64,000 nt of DNA from Flavobacterium erciyesense (GTDB taxonomy: Bacteria > Bacteroidota > Bacteroidia > Flavobacteriales > Flavobacteriaceae), in contig NZ_JAGPXB010000001.1 in assembly GCF_018069925.1 (NCBI RefSeq), positions 434,001-498,000 on the forward strand. Reading direction: 5' to 3'. Below, in pieces: positions 51,761 to 59,144 of the stretch (position 1 is the first letter of the stretch; every line of letters starts with the position of its first letter). Below the pieces are notes generated by a model that was not told the origin of the DNA, ran no database searches, and saw only the letters and a program-made list of their open reading frames with translations. The position numbers and the translations under genes were made by a program.

Positions 51761-52014
51761 AAACTATAAATTTCTTGTGCTAAATTATCTTTAGTATTGC
51801 GCCTGTTCTTGACAAATCGCTCCCTTAAATGATGAAATATTACCATTCTAAAAACCTCGGATGTCATGCCGTCATCAATCGCTTCTTGCTCCAGAGTTTT
51901 TATGTCAACCGGTTGGTAAAAAGTAAATTTTCCGCTTTGCATTTTTTCAGCCAATTCATTGGGAGTCATAATAAAGCCCTCCAATTTTTGCTTTAAAGAA
52001 TCCGAATTTCCCAT
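51757..52014 (-). CDS. Small protein with module shared with the replication-type protein
   Basis: 85 residues from ATG 52014 (a TTG-started extension to 52041 is rejected because it runs into a tRNA T-arm-like element). Residues about 11-68 (LEGFIMTPNELAEKMQSGKF then TFYQPVDIKTLEQEAIDDGM) match residues 355-412 of the protein at 47396-49180. So both use a common interaction or DNA-binding module. Confidence 0.65.
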   Translation of the reverse strand: MGNSDSLKQKLEGFIMTPNELAEKMQSGKFTFYQPVDIKTLEQEAIDDGMTSEVFRMVIFHHLRERFVKNRRNTKDNLAQEIYSL

Positions 52015-52148
52015 TTTTGTTTTTTTAATTGTTCCAACCAAGGAATCGAACCTTGCACCCTGGGGTGACTTTTTTCAAATTTTACAATGAAAAACCCTGT
52101 ATTGGAGGCTTGTGGTATTTGCCGTCAGATAGAATTAAATATTATATT

Positions 52149-52385
52149 TTAAAAAACACGTTCTTTTACGTGTGATTTTTTTGCTTCTTTACATACTTCA
52201 TAAAATGCATTTTCTATAGCGTCATTGCTAAAACTTCCATTAAAAACATGCTTAATTGTCGAGTCTGAGTAAGGATTTCCTTCACTATTTACAATATTTT
52301 TTTCTTCCAAAAACGCTCTAATCCTTTTAACATAGCGAGTTCCCACTGCTTTTGTGAATTCTTTTCTTTGTTTTGGCGTTATCAT
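52149..52385 (-). CDS. Putative Cro-like or early regulator
   Basis: 78 residues, basic, helical (MITPKQRKEFTKAVGTRYVK then PYSDSTIKHVFNGSFSNDAI), with HTH-like spacing. First gene behind the leftward early promoter and divergent from the repressor gene, the classic Cro position. The 134 bp downstream hold a second T-arm-like element and no gene. Confidence 0.6.
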   Translation of the reverse strand: MITPKQRKEFTKAVGTRYVKRIRAFLEEKNIVNSEGNPYSDSTIKHVFNGSFSNDAIENAFYEVCKEAKKSHVKERVF

Positions 52386-52455
52386 AGTTATCTGCTATTT
52401 GTGGATGTAATAATAATTGTACCTTTATTTTAGTTACATAACCGTTATATGTTTA

Positions 52456-52508
52456 CAAATATACAGAGTGAACTCTGATAAACAAGCAATTTTTCAGAAT
52501 ATATTCTG
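52456..52508. promoter_or_regulatory. Lysogeny switch: leftward promoter and two operators
   Basis: Leftward promoter on the minus strand: TTG (52485-52483), 19-bp spacer, TATATTTG (52463-52456). The operator CAGAGTGAACTCTG (52464-52477) fills the spacer next to the -7 box. A second operator CAGAATATATTCTG (52495-52508) has the same half-site pattern; centres are 31 bp apart, about three helical turns. Likely bound by the repressor at 52542. Confidence 0.75.
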
Positions 52509-52541
52509 ATTTTGTTTAAACTTTTTCATAACTCACTGATA

Positions 52542-53195
52542 ATGAATATAAAAGAAAGGCTTAGGATTTTTATAAAGCATAGTAATTTGTCGATTTCGGC
52601 TTTCGAAAAGTCTATTTCGGTATCTACAGGCTATGTTAATAATCTGAACAAAAGCATCGGAGCCGATAAATTAGACTTCATAGCAGAAAAGTATCCTCAA
52701 TTAAATTTGGGCTGGTTAAGATTTGGAGAAGGCGAAATGCTGAAATCAAATTTTAATGAAGATATCAAAGATGAATACCAAGAGACAGAACCAGTAGCGA
52801 AACGACTAACAGAATTTACAGAAAAGCAAAAAATTAGCATTAAAGACTTTGCATTAAAATGCGATATCAACTATAACAACACTGCAAGTTTGCTCAAAGG
52901 CAGCCTACCACTAGGCATGGGAGTATTGCAAAAAATAAAAAAAGCTTTCCCGGAACTAAACACTGAGTGGGTACTGTTTGGCAATGGAGCAATGGACTTA
53001 AACACGCAGCCCGTAAACAACCAAAACCCGAAAGAAGTAGAGCAGCTAGAGCAAGTGAATTATTTACTTAATAGCGCACTAAGAGACAAAGACAAAACCA
53101 TAAGCAGCCTAGAAAATCAAATAGCATTGCTGCAGGAATTAAAAGACATAAAAACACAGGATGTAAGTCCAGTAAAAAGTAATATGGACAGGTGA
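52542..53195 (+). CDS. Prophage repressor with two tandem HTH domains
   Basis: 217 residues from ATG 52542 (an upstream TTG-started extension lies in the operator region). Two similar domains, residues about 6-66 and 88-151, share the pattern RL-x2-F...SI-x2-F...P-x-LN-x2-W-x-FG-x-G-x-M, so the HTH_XRE-type domain is duplicated. The C-terminal part (about 165-205) is a coiled coil. No S24 peptidase is present, so RecA-induced self-cleavage is not expected. Divergent from the early operon with two operators between. Confidence 0.8.
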   Translation: MNIKERLRIFIKHSNLSISAFEKSISVSTGYVNNLNKSIGADKLDFIAEKYPQLNLGWLRFGEGEMLKSNFNEDIKDEYQETEPVAKRLTEFTEKQKISIKDFALKCDINYNNTASLLKGSLPLGMGVLQKIKKAFPELNTEWVLFGNGAMDLNTQPVNNQNPKEVEQLEQVNYLLNSALRDKDKTISSLENQIALLQELKDIKTQDVSPVKSNMDR

Positions 53196-53227
53196 TGTCC
53201 CGTGGTTAATATTTAAAAACTAAATTT

Positions 53228-53422
53228 ATGAGCAAACAACTTATTGAACTAACAACTCACAACGGACCAATAATTATCGGAATTGCAGGCATTGCAACGA
53301 TAGAACCATCAGACGAAGGAGCAAAAATTACACTATTGATCGCTCGAAGCTCCGACCTCTATCCGAAAGCAATATACACAACCGAAACATATGAGGAAGT
53401 AAAATCAAAACTAGAACTATAA
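53228..53422 (+). CDS. Hypothetical small protein downstream of repressor
   Basis: 64 residues (MSKQLIELTTHNGPIIIGIA), beta-rich, acidic, no signal. Lies 32 bp after the repressor and may be expressed from lysogens. Unrecognised. Its end overlaps the convergent 52-residue gene. Confidence 0.6.
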   Translation: MSKQLIELTTHNGPIIIGIAGIATIEPSDEGAKITLLIARSSDLYPKAIYTTETYEEVKSKLEL

Positions 53423-53575
53423 AGTTCCAGTTTTGATATAATTTTCGATTTTTATTGCAACTTGAGTAATACAAGCGCTATCAACGTTAGATTTTAAGGC
53501 TAACTGTACGGCTTTTTTTCGAAGCTTTCGCGCTTCGTAATCAAAACAAAACCGAAATAGATTTTTAATTTTCAT
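53417..53575 (-). CDS. Small basic hypothetical protein (52 aa)
   Basis: 52 residues from ATG 53575 to TAG at 53419-53417, basic (MKIKNLFRFCFDYEARKLRK then VDSACITQVAIKIENYIKTG). It fills an otherwise empty gap and reads like a real protein; missed by usual length limits. Convergent with the gene at 53228. Confidence 0.55.
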   Translation of the reverse strand: MKIKNLFRFCFDYEARKLRKKAVQLALKSNVDSACITQVAIKIENYIKTGTL

Positions 53576-53642
53576 AATAGTACGTTTTAATGATTACGTA
53601 AAATTAAAATCATTTCAGAAATCAAAATAAGACAGTTTATAT

Positions 53643-54203
53643 ATGAGAAAATTACTTTGTTTATTCGTTATGGTTACCGGAATAACTTTCGGACAGGAAA
53701 CTGAATTTAAACTTACAAAAGATGGCTTCACAGATTACATAGTTACAGAATGTAAAGACAAGACAGCTGCAGAAATGTATAAAAAAACATTAGACTGGAT
53801 TTCTGTAACTTACAAAAACCCAAAAGAGGTAATAAAAGCACAAATTGAAAATGACTATGTCAGAATCGAAGGAGCTTCAAGTAGTTTAATTTGTTTGAAC
53901 ATATTAGGAATGAAAAACTGCTTTGATACTAAATATCAAATAGAAATATCATTCAAAGAAGGCAAATATAAATTTGATGTAATTGAACTTCAATATTATG
54001 TTGCCCCAGGGCAATATACTAGAGGAGGTTGGTTCCCTGAAAATTTTGAAAAAATTGATGAGTATTACAATAAAAAGGGAGAGATCAAAGGAAGGTATAA
54101 ATATTACCCTGAAACAATTCCTTTATATTTCAACGTAACAAATACTAAACTTAAAGAATTTATTTTGAGCGAATCAATTCCTAGTAAAAAATCAGATTGG
54201 TAA
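53643..54203 (+). CDS. Secreted DUF4468-like protein near attR
   Basis: 186 residues with a signal peptide (MRKLLCLFVMVTGITFGQ). The following domain (TKDGFTDYIVTECKDKTAAE then EMYKKTLDWISVTYKNPKEV) resembles DUF4468/TBP-like secreted proteins common in Bacteroidota. It is not needed for a phage, and its place next to attR and downstream of the repressor suggests a lysogenic conversion gene. Stop overlaps the next ATG by one base. Confidence 0.75.
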   Translation: MRKLLCLFVMVTGITFGQETEFKLTKDGFTDYIVTECKDKTAAEMYKKTLDWISVTYKNPKEVIKAQIENDYVRIEGASSSLICLNILGMKNCFDTKYQIEISFKEGKYKFDVIELQYYVAPGQYTRGGWFPENFEKIDEYYNKKGEIKGRYKYYPETIPLYFNVTNTKLKEFILSESIPSKKSDW

Positions 54204-54340
54204 TGGCTGTAAATGAAAATGAAGATTTAGAATTGAGTTTAGAGATTTCAGAAACAAGCTCGGAACTAGTGGAAAAGCTAGAAAAAATCATTAAAAGAGA
54301 ACAGAAAAAACAACGCTTTTCTGCAATTTTTCTGCAATAA
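54203..54340 (+). CDS. Small frame overlapping the right arm sites
   Basis: 45 residues (MAVNENEDLELSLEISETSS), acidic then basic, coupled by TAATG to the secreted-protein gene. Its last codons encode the CTGCAA arm-type pair, so the end is constrained by DNA function. Could be spurious. Confidence 0.35.
   Translation: MAVNENEDLELSLEISETSSELVEKLEKIIKREQKKQRFSAIFLQ
54321..54337 (+). promoter_or_regulatory. Candidate integrase arm-type sites, right
   Basis: CTGCAATTTTTCTGCAA: the same CTGCAA pair at 11-bp period as on the left (16448-16464), in the same orientation, 64 bp inside attR. Confidence 0.5.
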
Positions 54341-54400
54341 AAATAGACAGTAATCCGTAACACGTTTATTAATAGCTGCTTCGAAGATTATTTATTTTTA

Positions 54401-54447
54401 CTGGCAGGCAAGAGGTGACCGGTTCGAATCCGGTATTCTCCACTAAT
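54401..54447 (+). repeat. attR core with partial tRNA-Ala
   Basis: Identical 47-bp copy of 16275-16321. It carries only the 3' part of tRNA-Ala and is followed by the original host sequence, including the original terminator. Confidence 0.93.
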
Positions 54448-54455
54448 TGAAAATC

Positions 54456-54483
54456 AAGCCTCACAGAAATGTGAGGCTTTTTT
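54456..54483 (+). terminator. Original tRNA-Ala terminator
   Basis: AAGCCTCACA GAAA TGTGAGGCTT stem-loop with T-run. Before phage insertion it stood just after tRNA-Ala. Confidence 0.9.
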
Positions 54484-54495
54484 AATTTAAGGCCT

Positions 54496-54750
54496 ATGTT
54501 TTATACTTATATTATTTTTTCTAAGACTTTGGATAAATATTACACTGGATCCTGTGAAAATATTCAAAATAGACTTAATGATCATTTAAATAGTAGAAGT
54601 GCTTATACAAAAGTGGCTAAAGATTGGATATTAGTTTATTTTGAAATTTTTGATTCTCGTTCATTTGCTGTAAAAAGAGAGATGGAAATCAAAAAGAAAA
54701 AAAGTAGAAAATATATTGAGTATTTAATTGAAAATAAATCATTTGAATAG
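54496..54750 (+). CDS. GIY-YIG nuclease family protein
   Basis: 84 residues. MFYTYIIFSKTLDKYYTGSC carries the GIY-YIG core (TYI and YYTG), IQNRLNDHL the conserved Arg, and FAVKREMEIKKKKSRKYIEY the typical E-x-x-x-K helix. Single-domain UvrC/homing-type nuclease. It lies between partial tRNA copies, a common place for this family in flavobacteria, suggesting it spreads by targeting tRNA genes. Confidence 0.88.
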   Translation: MFYTYIIFSKTLDKYYTGSCENIQNRLNDHLNSRSAYTKVAKDWILVYFEIFDSRSFAVKREMEIKKKKSRKYIEYLIENKSFE

Positions 54751-54812
54751 AGCGTCCCGAAAGCATTCGGGAAGGTGATCGGTTCGAATCCGATATTCTC
54801 CACAATTACAAT
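54739..54812 (+). repeat. Partial-tRNA repeat, copy 1
   Basis: 74 bp starting with the last codons of the GIY-YIG gene (TCATTTGAATAG), then AGAGCG, the hairpin TCCCGAAAGCATTCGGGA in place of an anticodon arm, and a T-arm ATCGG-TTCGAAT-CCGAT with ATTCTCCAC. A terminator-like stem (54814-54842) follows. Confidence 0.85.
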
Positions 54813-54866
54813 TAAGCCTTATAGCAATGTGAGGCTTTTTTGTTTTATTGTTGTTACGTGAATACT

Positions 54867-54940
54867 TCATTTGAATAGAGCGTCCCGAAAGCATTCGGGA
54901 AAGTGATCGGTTCGAATCCGATATTCTCCACAATTACAAT
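54867..54940 (+). repeat. Partial-tRNA repeat, copy 2
   Basis: Identical to copy 1 except one base (A54902 for G54774), 128 bp downstream. Lacks any 5' tRNA half, so it is not a tRNA gene. Followed by the terminator AAGCACTTA...TAAGTGCTT with T-run (to about 54977). Confidence 0.85.
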
Positions 54941-55020
54941 AAAGCACTTATAGTAAAATCTGTAAGTGCTTTTTTTTATACATGTTTTACACAAATTGCA
55001 CACTACTACTAGCAAAACAT

Positions 55021-55055
55021 AAAAACCGCAATAACTCAAAGTTATTGCGGTTTTT
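55021..55055. terminator. Bidirectional terminator before mtgA
   Basis: Perfect 16-bp stem AAAAACCGCAATAACT / AGTTATTGCGGTTTTT with loop CAA; terminates mtgA on the minus strand. Confidence 0.92.
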
Positions 55056-55081
55056 GTTTGTCTGTATTAAATTTCAAAAAA

Positions 55082-55828
55082 TTATTTACCATAATCGATC
55101 TTGCCAACAGAGCGCATGATTCTTACGATTTTAGTTTTGCGATTGTTAATGTACGACGACGAACTTATTGCGGAATACTTTCGAGGATTAGGTAAAATTG
55201 CAGCTATTCCTGCGGCTTGTTTCGGGGTCAAGCTTGAAGCGCTTTTGCGGTACCAATGTTCGGCGGCGGCTTGAGCACCATATACTCCATTCCCCATTTC
55301 GATACTGTTTAAGTACACTTCCATGATGCGTTCTTTGCCCCAAATTAGTTCAATTAAAACAGTAAAATAAGCTTCGAGACCTTTGCGCAAATAGCTACGG
55401 CCCTGCCATAAAAAAACGTTTTTGGCCGTTTGTTGTGAAATGGTACTACCACCTTTTATTCTTCGGCCCCGTTCATTGCTTTTATAGGCTTTTTGCATGG
55501 CTACAAAATCAAAACCGTTGTGTTTTAAAAAAGTACCATCCTCGCTGGCAATCACTGCTTTTTGCAAATTCATTGACAAATTTTCAATAGGCTCCCAGTC
55601 GTGACTGAAATACACTTCTTTGTCTGAGAACTTATTTTCGATAGCACGAATGACCATTAACGGCGTAAAATAAACCGGAACAAATTTGTACAACACAACA
55701 AAGAAAATAGATATCCCAAAAAACCAAAGCAAAGCCTTCACCAAAAAATTTCTGAGTTTTGATTGCCAAGTTATCGTTTGCTTCTTGCTAGTTTGTCTTG
55801 ATTTTTTTGGTGCTATTTTGGTTCCCAT
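55082..55828 (-). CDS. mtgA: Monofunctional peptidoglycan transglycosylase
   Basis: 248 residues from ATG 55828 (the longer frame overlaps the upstream gene). N-terminal basic tail and one membrane helix (ALLWFFGISIFFVVLYKFV), then a GT51 domain: ASEDGTFLKHNGFDF with the catalytic Glu, GGSTISQQTAKNVFLW, and KERIMEVYLNSIEMGNGVYG. It polymerises lipid II into glycan strands in the periplasm. Coupled to the upstream oxidoreductase by TAATG. Confidence 0.93.
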   Translation of the reverse strand: MGTKIAPKKSRQTSKKQTITWQSKLRNFLVKALLWFFGISIFFVVLYKFVPVYFTPLMVIRAIENKFSDKEVYFSHDWEPIENLSMNLQKAVIASEDGTFLKHNGFDFVAMQKAYKSNERGRRIKGGSTISQQTAKNVFLWQGRSYLRKGLEAYFTVLIELIWGKERIMEVYLNSIEMGNGVYGAQAAAEHWYRKSASSLTPKQAAGIAAILPNPRKYSAISSSSYINNRKTKIVRIMRSVGKIDYGK

Positions 55829-56940
55829 TATACTAAATCTGCTAATTCTGTTCCTATTAAACTGCCTATTGCTACTCCCATTCCGCCCAAACGCACGCCA
55901 CAATACACATGATTTGATAGTTGCGACACAATTGGTTTTTTGCTATTTCCCATTCCCATAATGCCGCTCCAACGATGAGCAATTTCAAAGTCATATCGCG
56001 GCAAAATTACTTCTTTTAGCAATTGTTCCAATTTTTTTTGTACAATTTCTGTTTGCCCCAATTGCGTAGTGTTTTCGGTTTCAAAATCTAAGTTTCTACC
56101 GCCGCCTAACAATATTCTGTCACCAATGTTTCGGAAATAATAATAGCCTTTATCTAAATGAAAAGTTCCTTTAATATCTAAATTAGGAATAGGTTGCGTA
56201 ATTAACACTTGAGCACGCGCGGGCTGTACGGCTCCTTGCGTTAGCGAATTGGCAAAACCATTGGTAGCAAATAAAAGTTTTTGAGTGAAAAAACTAAAAT
56301 CGCCCAGTGCTACTTCTACTCCACTTTCTAAATCTGCATAGGCCGTAACTGTTTGTTGGTTTAGAATCAAAATATCATTTGCAATAGCTTTTTTTAGTAG
56401 TGCTTGCATCATGTTACCCGTATCTATTTGTGCTTCGAACGGATTATACACCACATAATCTTGCACGCCTTGAAACCCAAAACGATCTATTTGTTTCGCA
56501 AAAACATCTGCCTTAAAGAGCGGTCTTAAAATTTCGTTTATAAAAGGTAGCTTCGAAATACATTCTTGATAGGTACTTTCATCATCTTGTAAAAACAATT
56601 CATAACCTCCAAAAGGCTTAAAGTCGATTGCAGCATCTCCCAAATTTTTACGAAGTAGTTGCAAACCTTGCCAACGTTTTTGGATGAGTTGCATCACTTC
56701 TTCTTCGGAATGCGAATTCAAATCATCTATAATCTCCGAAATACTTCCAAAGCAGGCAAAACCAGCGTTTTTAGTACTCGCACCTTGTGGCAACATTCCT
56801 TTTTCTAAAACTAGAATTTTACTCTCTGGAAATCTTTCGCGCAAGCGCAACGCAGCATGCAAACCAACGATTCCGCTGCCTACGATGGTATAATCTACTT
56901 TTGTAAACCAATTTTTCAACTCCCAATAACTCAAATCCAT
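55828..56940 (-). CDS. FAD-dependent oxidoreductase (DAO family)
   Basis: 370 residues. N-terminal FAD motif YTIVGSGIVGLHAALRLRER, then LEKGMLPQGASTKNAGFACF, typical of glycine/D-amino-acid oxidase-like (DadA/DAO) enzymes, and the C-terminal GIMGMGNSKKPIVSQLSNHV then GVRLGGMGVAIGSLIG. Substrate not known. First gene of a two-gene unit with mtgA. Confidence 0.85.
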   Translation of the reverse strand: MDLSYWELKNWFTKVDYTIVGSGIVGLHAALRLRERFPESKILVLEKGMLPQGASTKNAGFACFGSISEIIDDLNSHSEEEVMQLIQKRWQGLQLLRKNLGDAAIDFKPFGGYELFLQDDESTYQECISKLPFINEILRPLFKADVFAKQIDRFGFQGVQDYVVYNPFEAQIDTGNMMQALLKKAIANDILILNQQTVTAYADLESGVEVALGDFSFFTQKLLFATNGFANSLTQGAVQPARAQVLITQPIPNLDIKGTFHLDKGYYYFRNIGDRILLGGGRNLDFETENTTQLGQTEIVQKKLEQLLKEVILPRYDFEIAHRWSGIMGMGNSKKPIVSQLSNHVYCGVRLGGMGVAIGSLIGTELADLV

Positions 56941-57149
56941 TTTCGAAATTTTTTATAAAAATAATACTTTTTTGAGGCTAATTACAGGAAAGAAATTAAT
57001 CTTTAACTGGAGCTTATTTACAAAAAAGTAACACATTGAACACCAATTTATTCAGCCTTGACTGTATGAATACCCACCAGAAACAGTTGATGAAGCATCT
57101 TCAATCGAAAAAAAATGGCTAATTTTAGCATCCAAAAATAATTGTTCGA

Positions 57150-59051
57150 ATGAAAAAAATACTGCTTCTTCCTTTATTAATGTTGAGTTTAAATACTATG
57201 GCACAAAATGTAATGACACCTGAATTGCTCTGGAAATTGGGCCGCGTAACTCCATTAGGCCTATCAAAAGATGGTACAAACATAATTTACCAAGTGAGTA
57301 CTCCTGATGTTGCTGCTAACAAATCAGTTAGCAAGCGATTCGCAATTCCAGTAGGTGGTGGCGTTGCTGAAGAATTAGAGTCAACAACAGCAATTTTACC
57401 CAACAAAAACATTTCACCAAACGGCCAATACATCGTTTATGACGAAGCCGTAAAGATTGAAAATGTTCATGGAAAAGATTTTTATCCCGCTTTGCAAAAT
57501 TCTGATGTACAAATTTATGATGGTTTGAACTACCGTCATTGGGACAGTTGGAACGAAGGCAGCTACAACCATGTTTTTTACAAAGAAAACAAAGAAGGCG
57601 CAACGGGAATTGATATCATGAAAGGCGAAAATTTTGATAGCCCTCAAAAACCTTTTGGTGGCGACGAAGATTATATTTGGTCACCAGATAGCAAGCGCAT
57701 TGTGTACGTAAGCAAGAAAAAAGCAGGTACTAATTACGCTATTTCAACCGATACTAATTTGTTTGAATACAATTTAGAAACAGGCGTAACCACCAATTTA
57801 ACTGCAGAAAACAAAGGTTATGATACCGCACCACAATTTTCACCAAAAGGATATTTGACTTATTTACAAATGAAACGCGATGGTTATGAGGCGGATAAAA
57901 ATGACATTATCGTTCTTTTTAATGGTGCCAAAATGAACTTAACTGCCAACTGGGACGGTAGCGTAGATAGTTTTATGTGGAGTCCGGATGGTAGCAAAGT
58001 ATATTTTACAGCTGCAGTTGACGGAACCAAACAACTTTTCGAAGTCAACTTTCCGGGCGTTACAAGGATTGCCATCACAGTACGTCAAATTACTAGCGGC
58101 GCTTTTGATGTAAATGATTTGGTAGGAGTAGTTGGAGAGACAATTGTAGTTTCAAGAACGGATATGAATCATGCAGCAGAACTCTTCTCGTATCATTTCA
58201 AGAAAAAAACTTGGCAGCAACTTACAGAAGTTAACAGTGCTACATACAAATCATTACAATTAAGTACTGTCGAAAAAAGATATGTGACCACAACAGATGG
58301 CAAAAAAATGCTTGTTTGGGTTGTATTGCCACCTAATTTTGATGCCTCAAAAAAATACCCAACCTTATTGTATTGCCAAGGTGGGCCACAATCTGCCTTG
58401 ACACAATTTTATTCCTACCGATGGAATTTGCAATTAATGGCTGCAAACGGCTACATTGTTGTAGCACCAAACCGTCGCGGAATGCAAGGTCATGGCGTGG
58501 AGTGGAATGAAAAAATTAGTACCGATTGGGGTGGTCAAGTAATGGATGATTACCTAGCAGCAATCGATGATGTGGCCAAAGAAAGTTATGTAGACAAAAC
58601 GCGTTTGGGCTGCGTGGGTGCTAGTTATGGTGGTTATTCGGCTTTTTATTTGGCGGGAATTCACAACAACCGTTTTAAAACTTTTATTGCTCACGACGGT
58701 ATCTTCAACACTCAAAGTATGTACGGCACTACTGAGGAAGTGTTTTTTACGAATTGGGATTTTGGAGGACCGTATTGGGATAAAAATAATACTGTGGCGC
58801 AAAAAGCCTACACGACTTTTAATCCTATCAATTTTGTTGACAAATGGAATGCCCCTATTTTGATTATTCAAGGTGGTAAAGATTTTAGAGTGCCAACTGG
58901 CCAAGGTCAAGAAGCGTTTCAGGCTGCACAACTACGTGGTATTAAGAGTAGATTTTTATACTTTCCCGAAGAAAACCACTGGGTACTGAAACCACAAAAT
59001 GCACAAGTTTGGCAGTACGAATTTTTTAAATGGCTGAAAGAAACTTTATAA
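57150..59051 (+). CDS. S9 family peptidase (prolyl oligopeptidase-like)
   Basis: 633 residues with signal peptide MKKILLLPLLMLSLNTMAQ. Residues about 25-370 form a beta-propeller (WSPDGSKVYF-type repeats), then an alpha/beta hydrolase with nucleophile Ser492 in GASYGGYSAF, Asp in QGGKDFRVP and His in EENHWVLKP. Dipeptidyl/acylaminoacyl-peptidase-type enzyme of the periplasm, probably for peptide utilisation. A terminator follows. Confidence 0.93.
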   Translation: MKKILLLPLLMLSLNTMAQNVMTPELLWKLGRVTPLGLSKDGTNIIYQVSTPDVAANKSVSKRFAIPVGGGVAEELESTTAILPNKNISPNGQYIVYDEAVKIENVHGKDFYPALQNSDVQIYDGLNYRHWDSWNEGSYNHVFYKENKEGATGIDIMKGENFDSPQKPFGGDEDYIWSPDSKRIVYVSKKKAGTNYAISTDTNLFEYNLETGVTTNLTAENKGYDTAPQFSPKGYLTYLQMKRDGYEADKNDIIVLFNGAKMNLTANWDGSVDSFMWSPDGSKVYFTAAVDGTKQLFEVNFPGVTRIAITVRQITSGAFDVNDLVGVVGETIVVSRTDMNHAAELFSYHFKKKTWQQLTEVNSATYKSLQLSTVEKRYVTTTDGKKMLVWVVLPPNFDASKKYPTLLYCQGGPQSALTQFYSYRWNLQLMAANGYIVVAPNRRGMQGHGVEWNEKISTDWGGQVMDDYLAAIDDVAKESYVDKTRLGCVGASYGGYSAFYLAGIHNNRFKTFIAHDGIFNTQSMYGTTEEVFFTNWDFGGPYWDKNNTVAQKAYTTFNPINFVDKWNAPILIIQGGKDFRVPTGQGQEAFQAAQLRGIKSRFLYFPEENHWVLKPQNAQVWQYEFFKWLKETL

Positions 59052-59062
59052 ATTGGATGACT

Positions 59063-59092
59063 ATAACCTCACTTTTTGTGGGGTTATTTTTT
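59063..59092 (+). terminator. Terminator after the S9 peptidase gene
   Basis: ATAACCTCAC TTTTT GTGGGGTTAT stem (one G-U) and a T6 run. Confidence 0.85.
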
Positions 59093-59144
59093 ATATAAGA
59101 GTCACTATTTGGAATATCTTAACTTAAAAGTGTGTACTAATTTT

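Larger units (their letters stand above)
16275..54447. mobile_element. Integrated tailed-phage prophage (38.1 kb)
   Basis: Bounded by identical 47-bp repeats of the tRNA-Ala 3' part; unit length 38,126 bp. Contents: tyrosine recombinase at the left end, leftward tail operon, rightward head/packaging/lysis genes, hicAB and a membrane-protein cargo module, leftward early operon with LuxR-type regulator and methylase, CI-like repressor and a secreted protein at the right end. Terminase, portal, capsid, protease, tape measure and muramidase are all full length, so it may be functional. Tape measure and lack of a recognisable contractile sheath suggest a long non-contractile tail; that is an inference. 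Confidence 0.95.

Noticed and set aside
16275..54447. Mu-like transposable phage
   Set aside because: No MuA/MuB transposase; att repeats and a tyrosine integrase show site-specific integration.
54739..55039. Minus-strand frames over the partial-tRNA repeats
   Set aside because: They are antisense readings of the repeated tRNA 3' parts; the repeated peptide comes from the DNA repeat.
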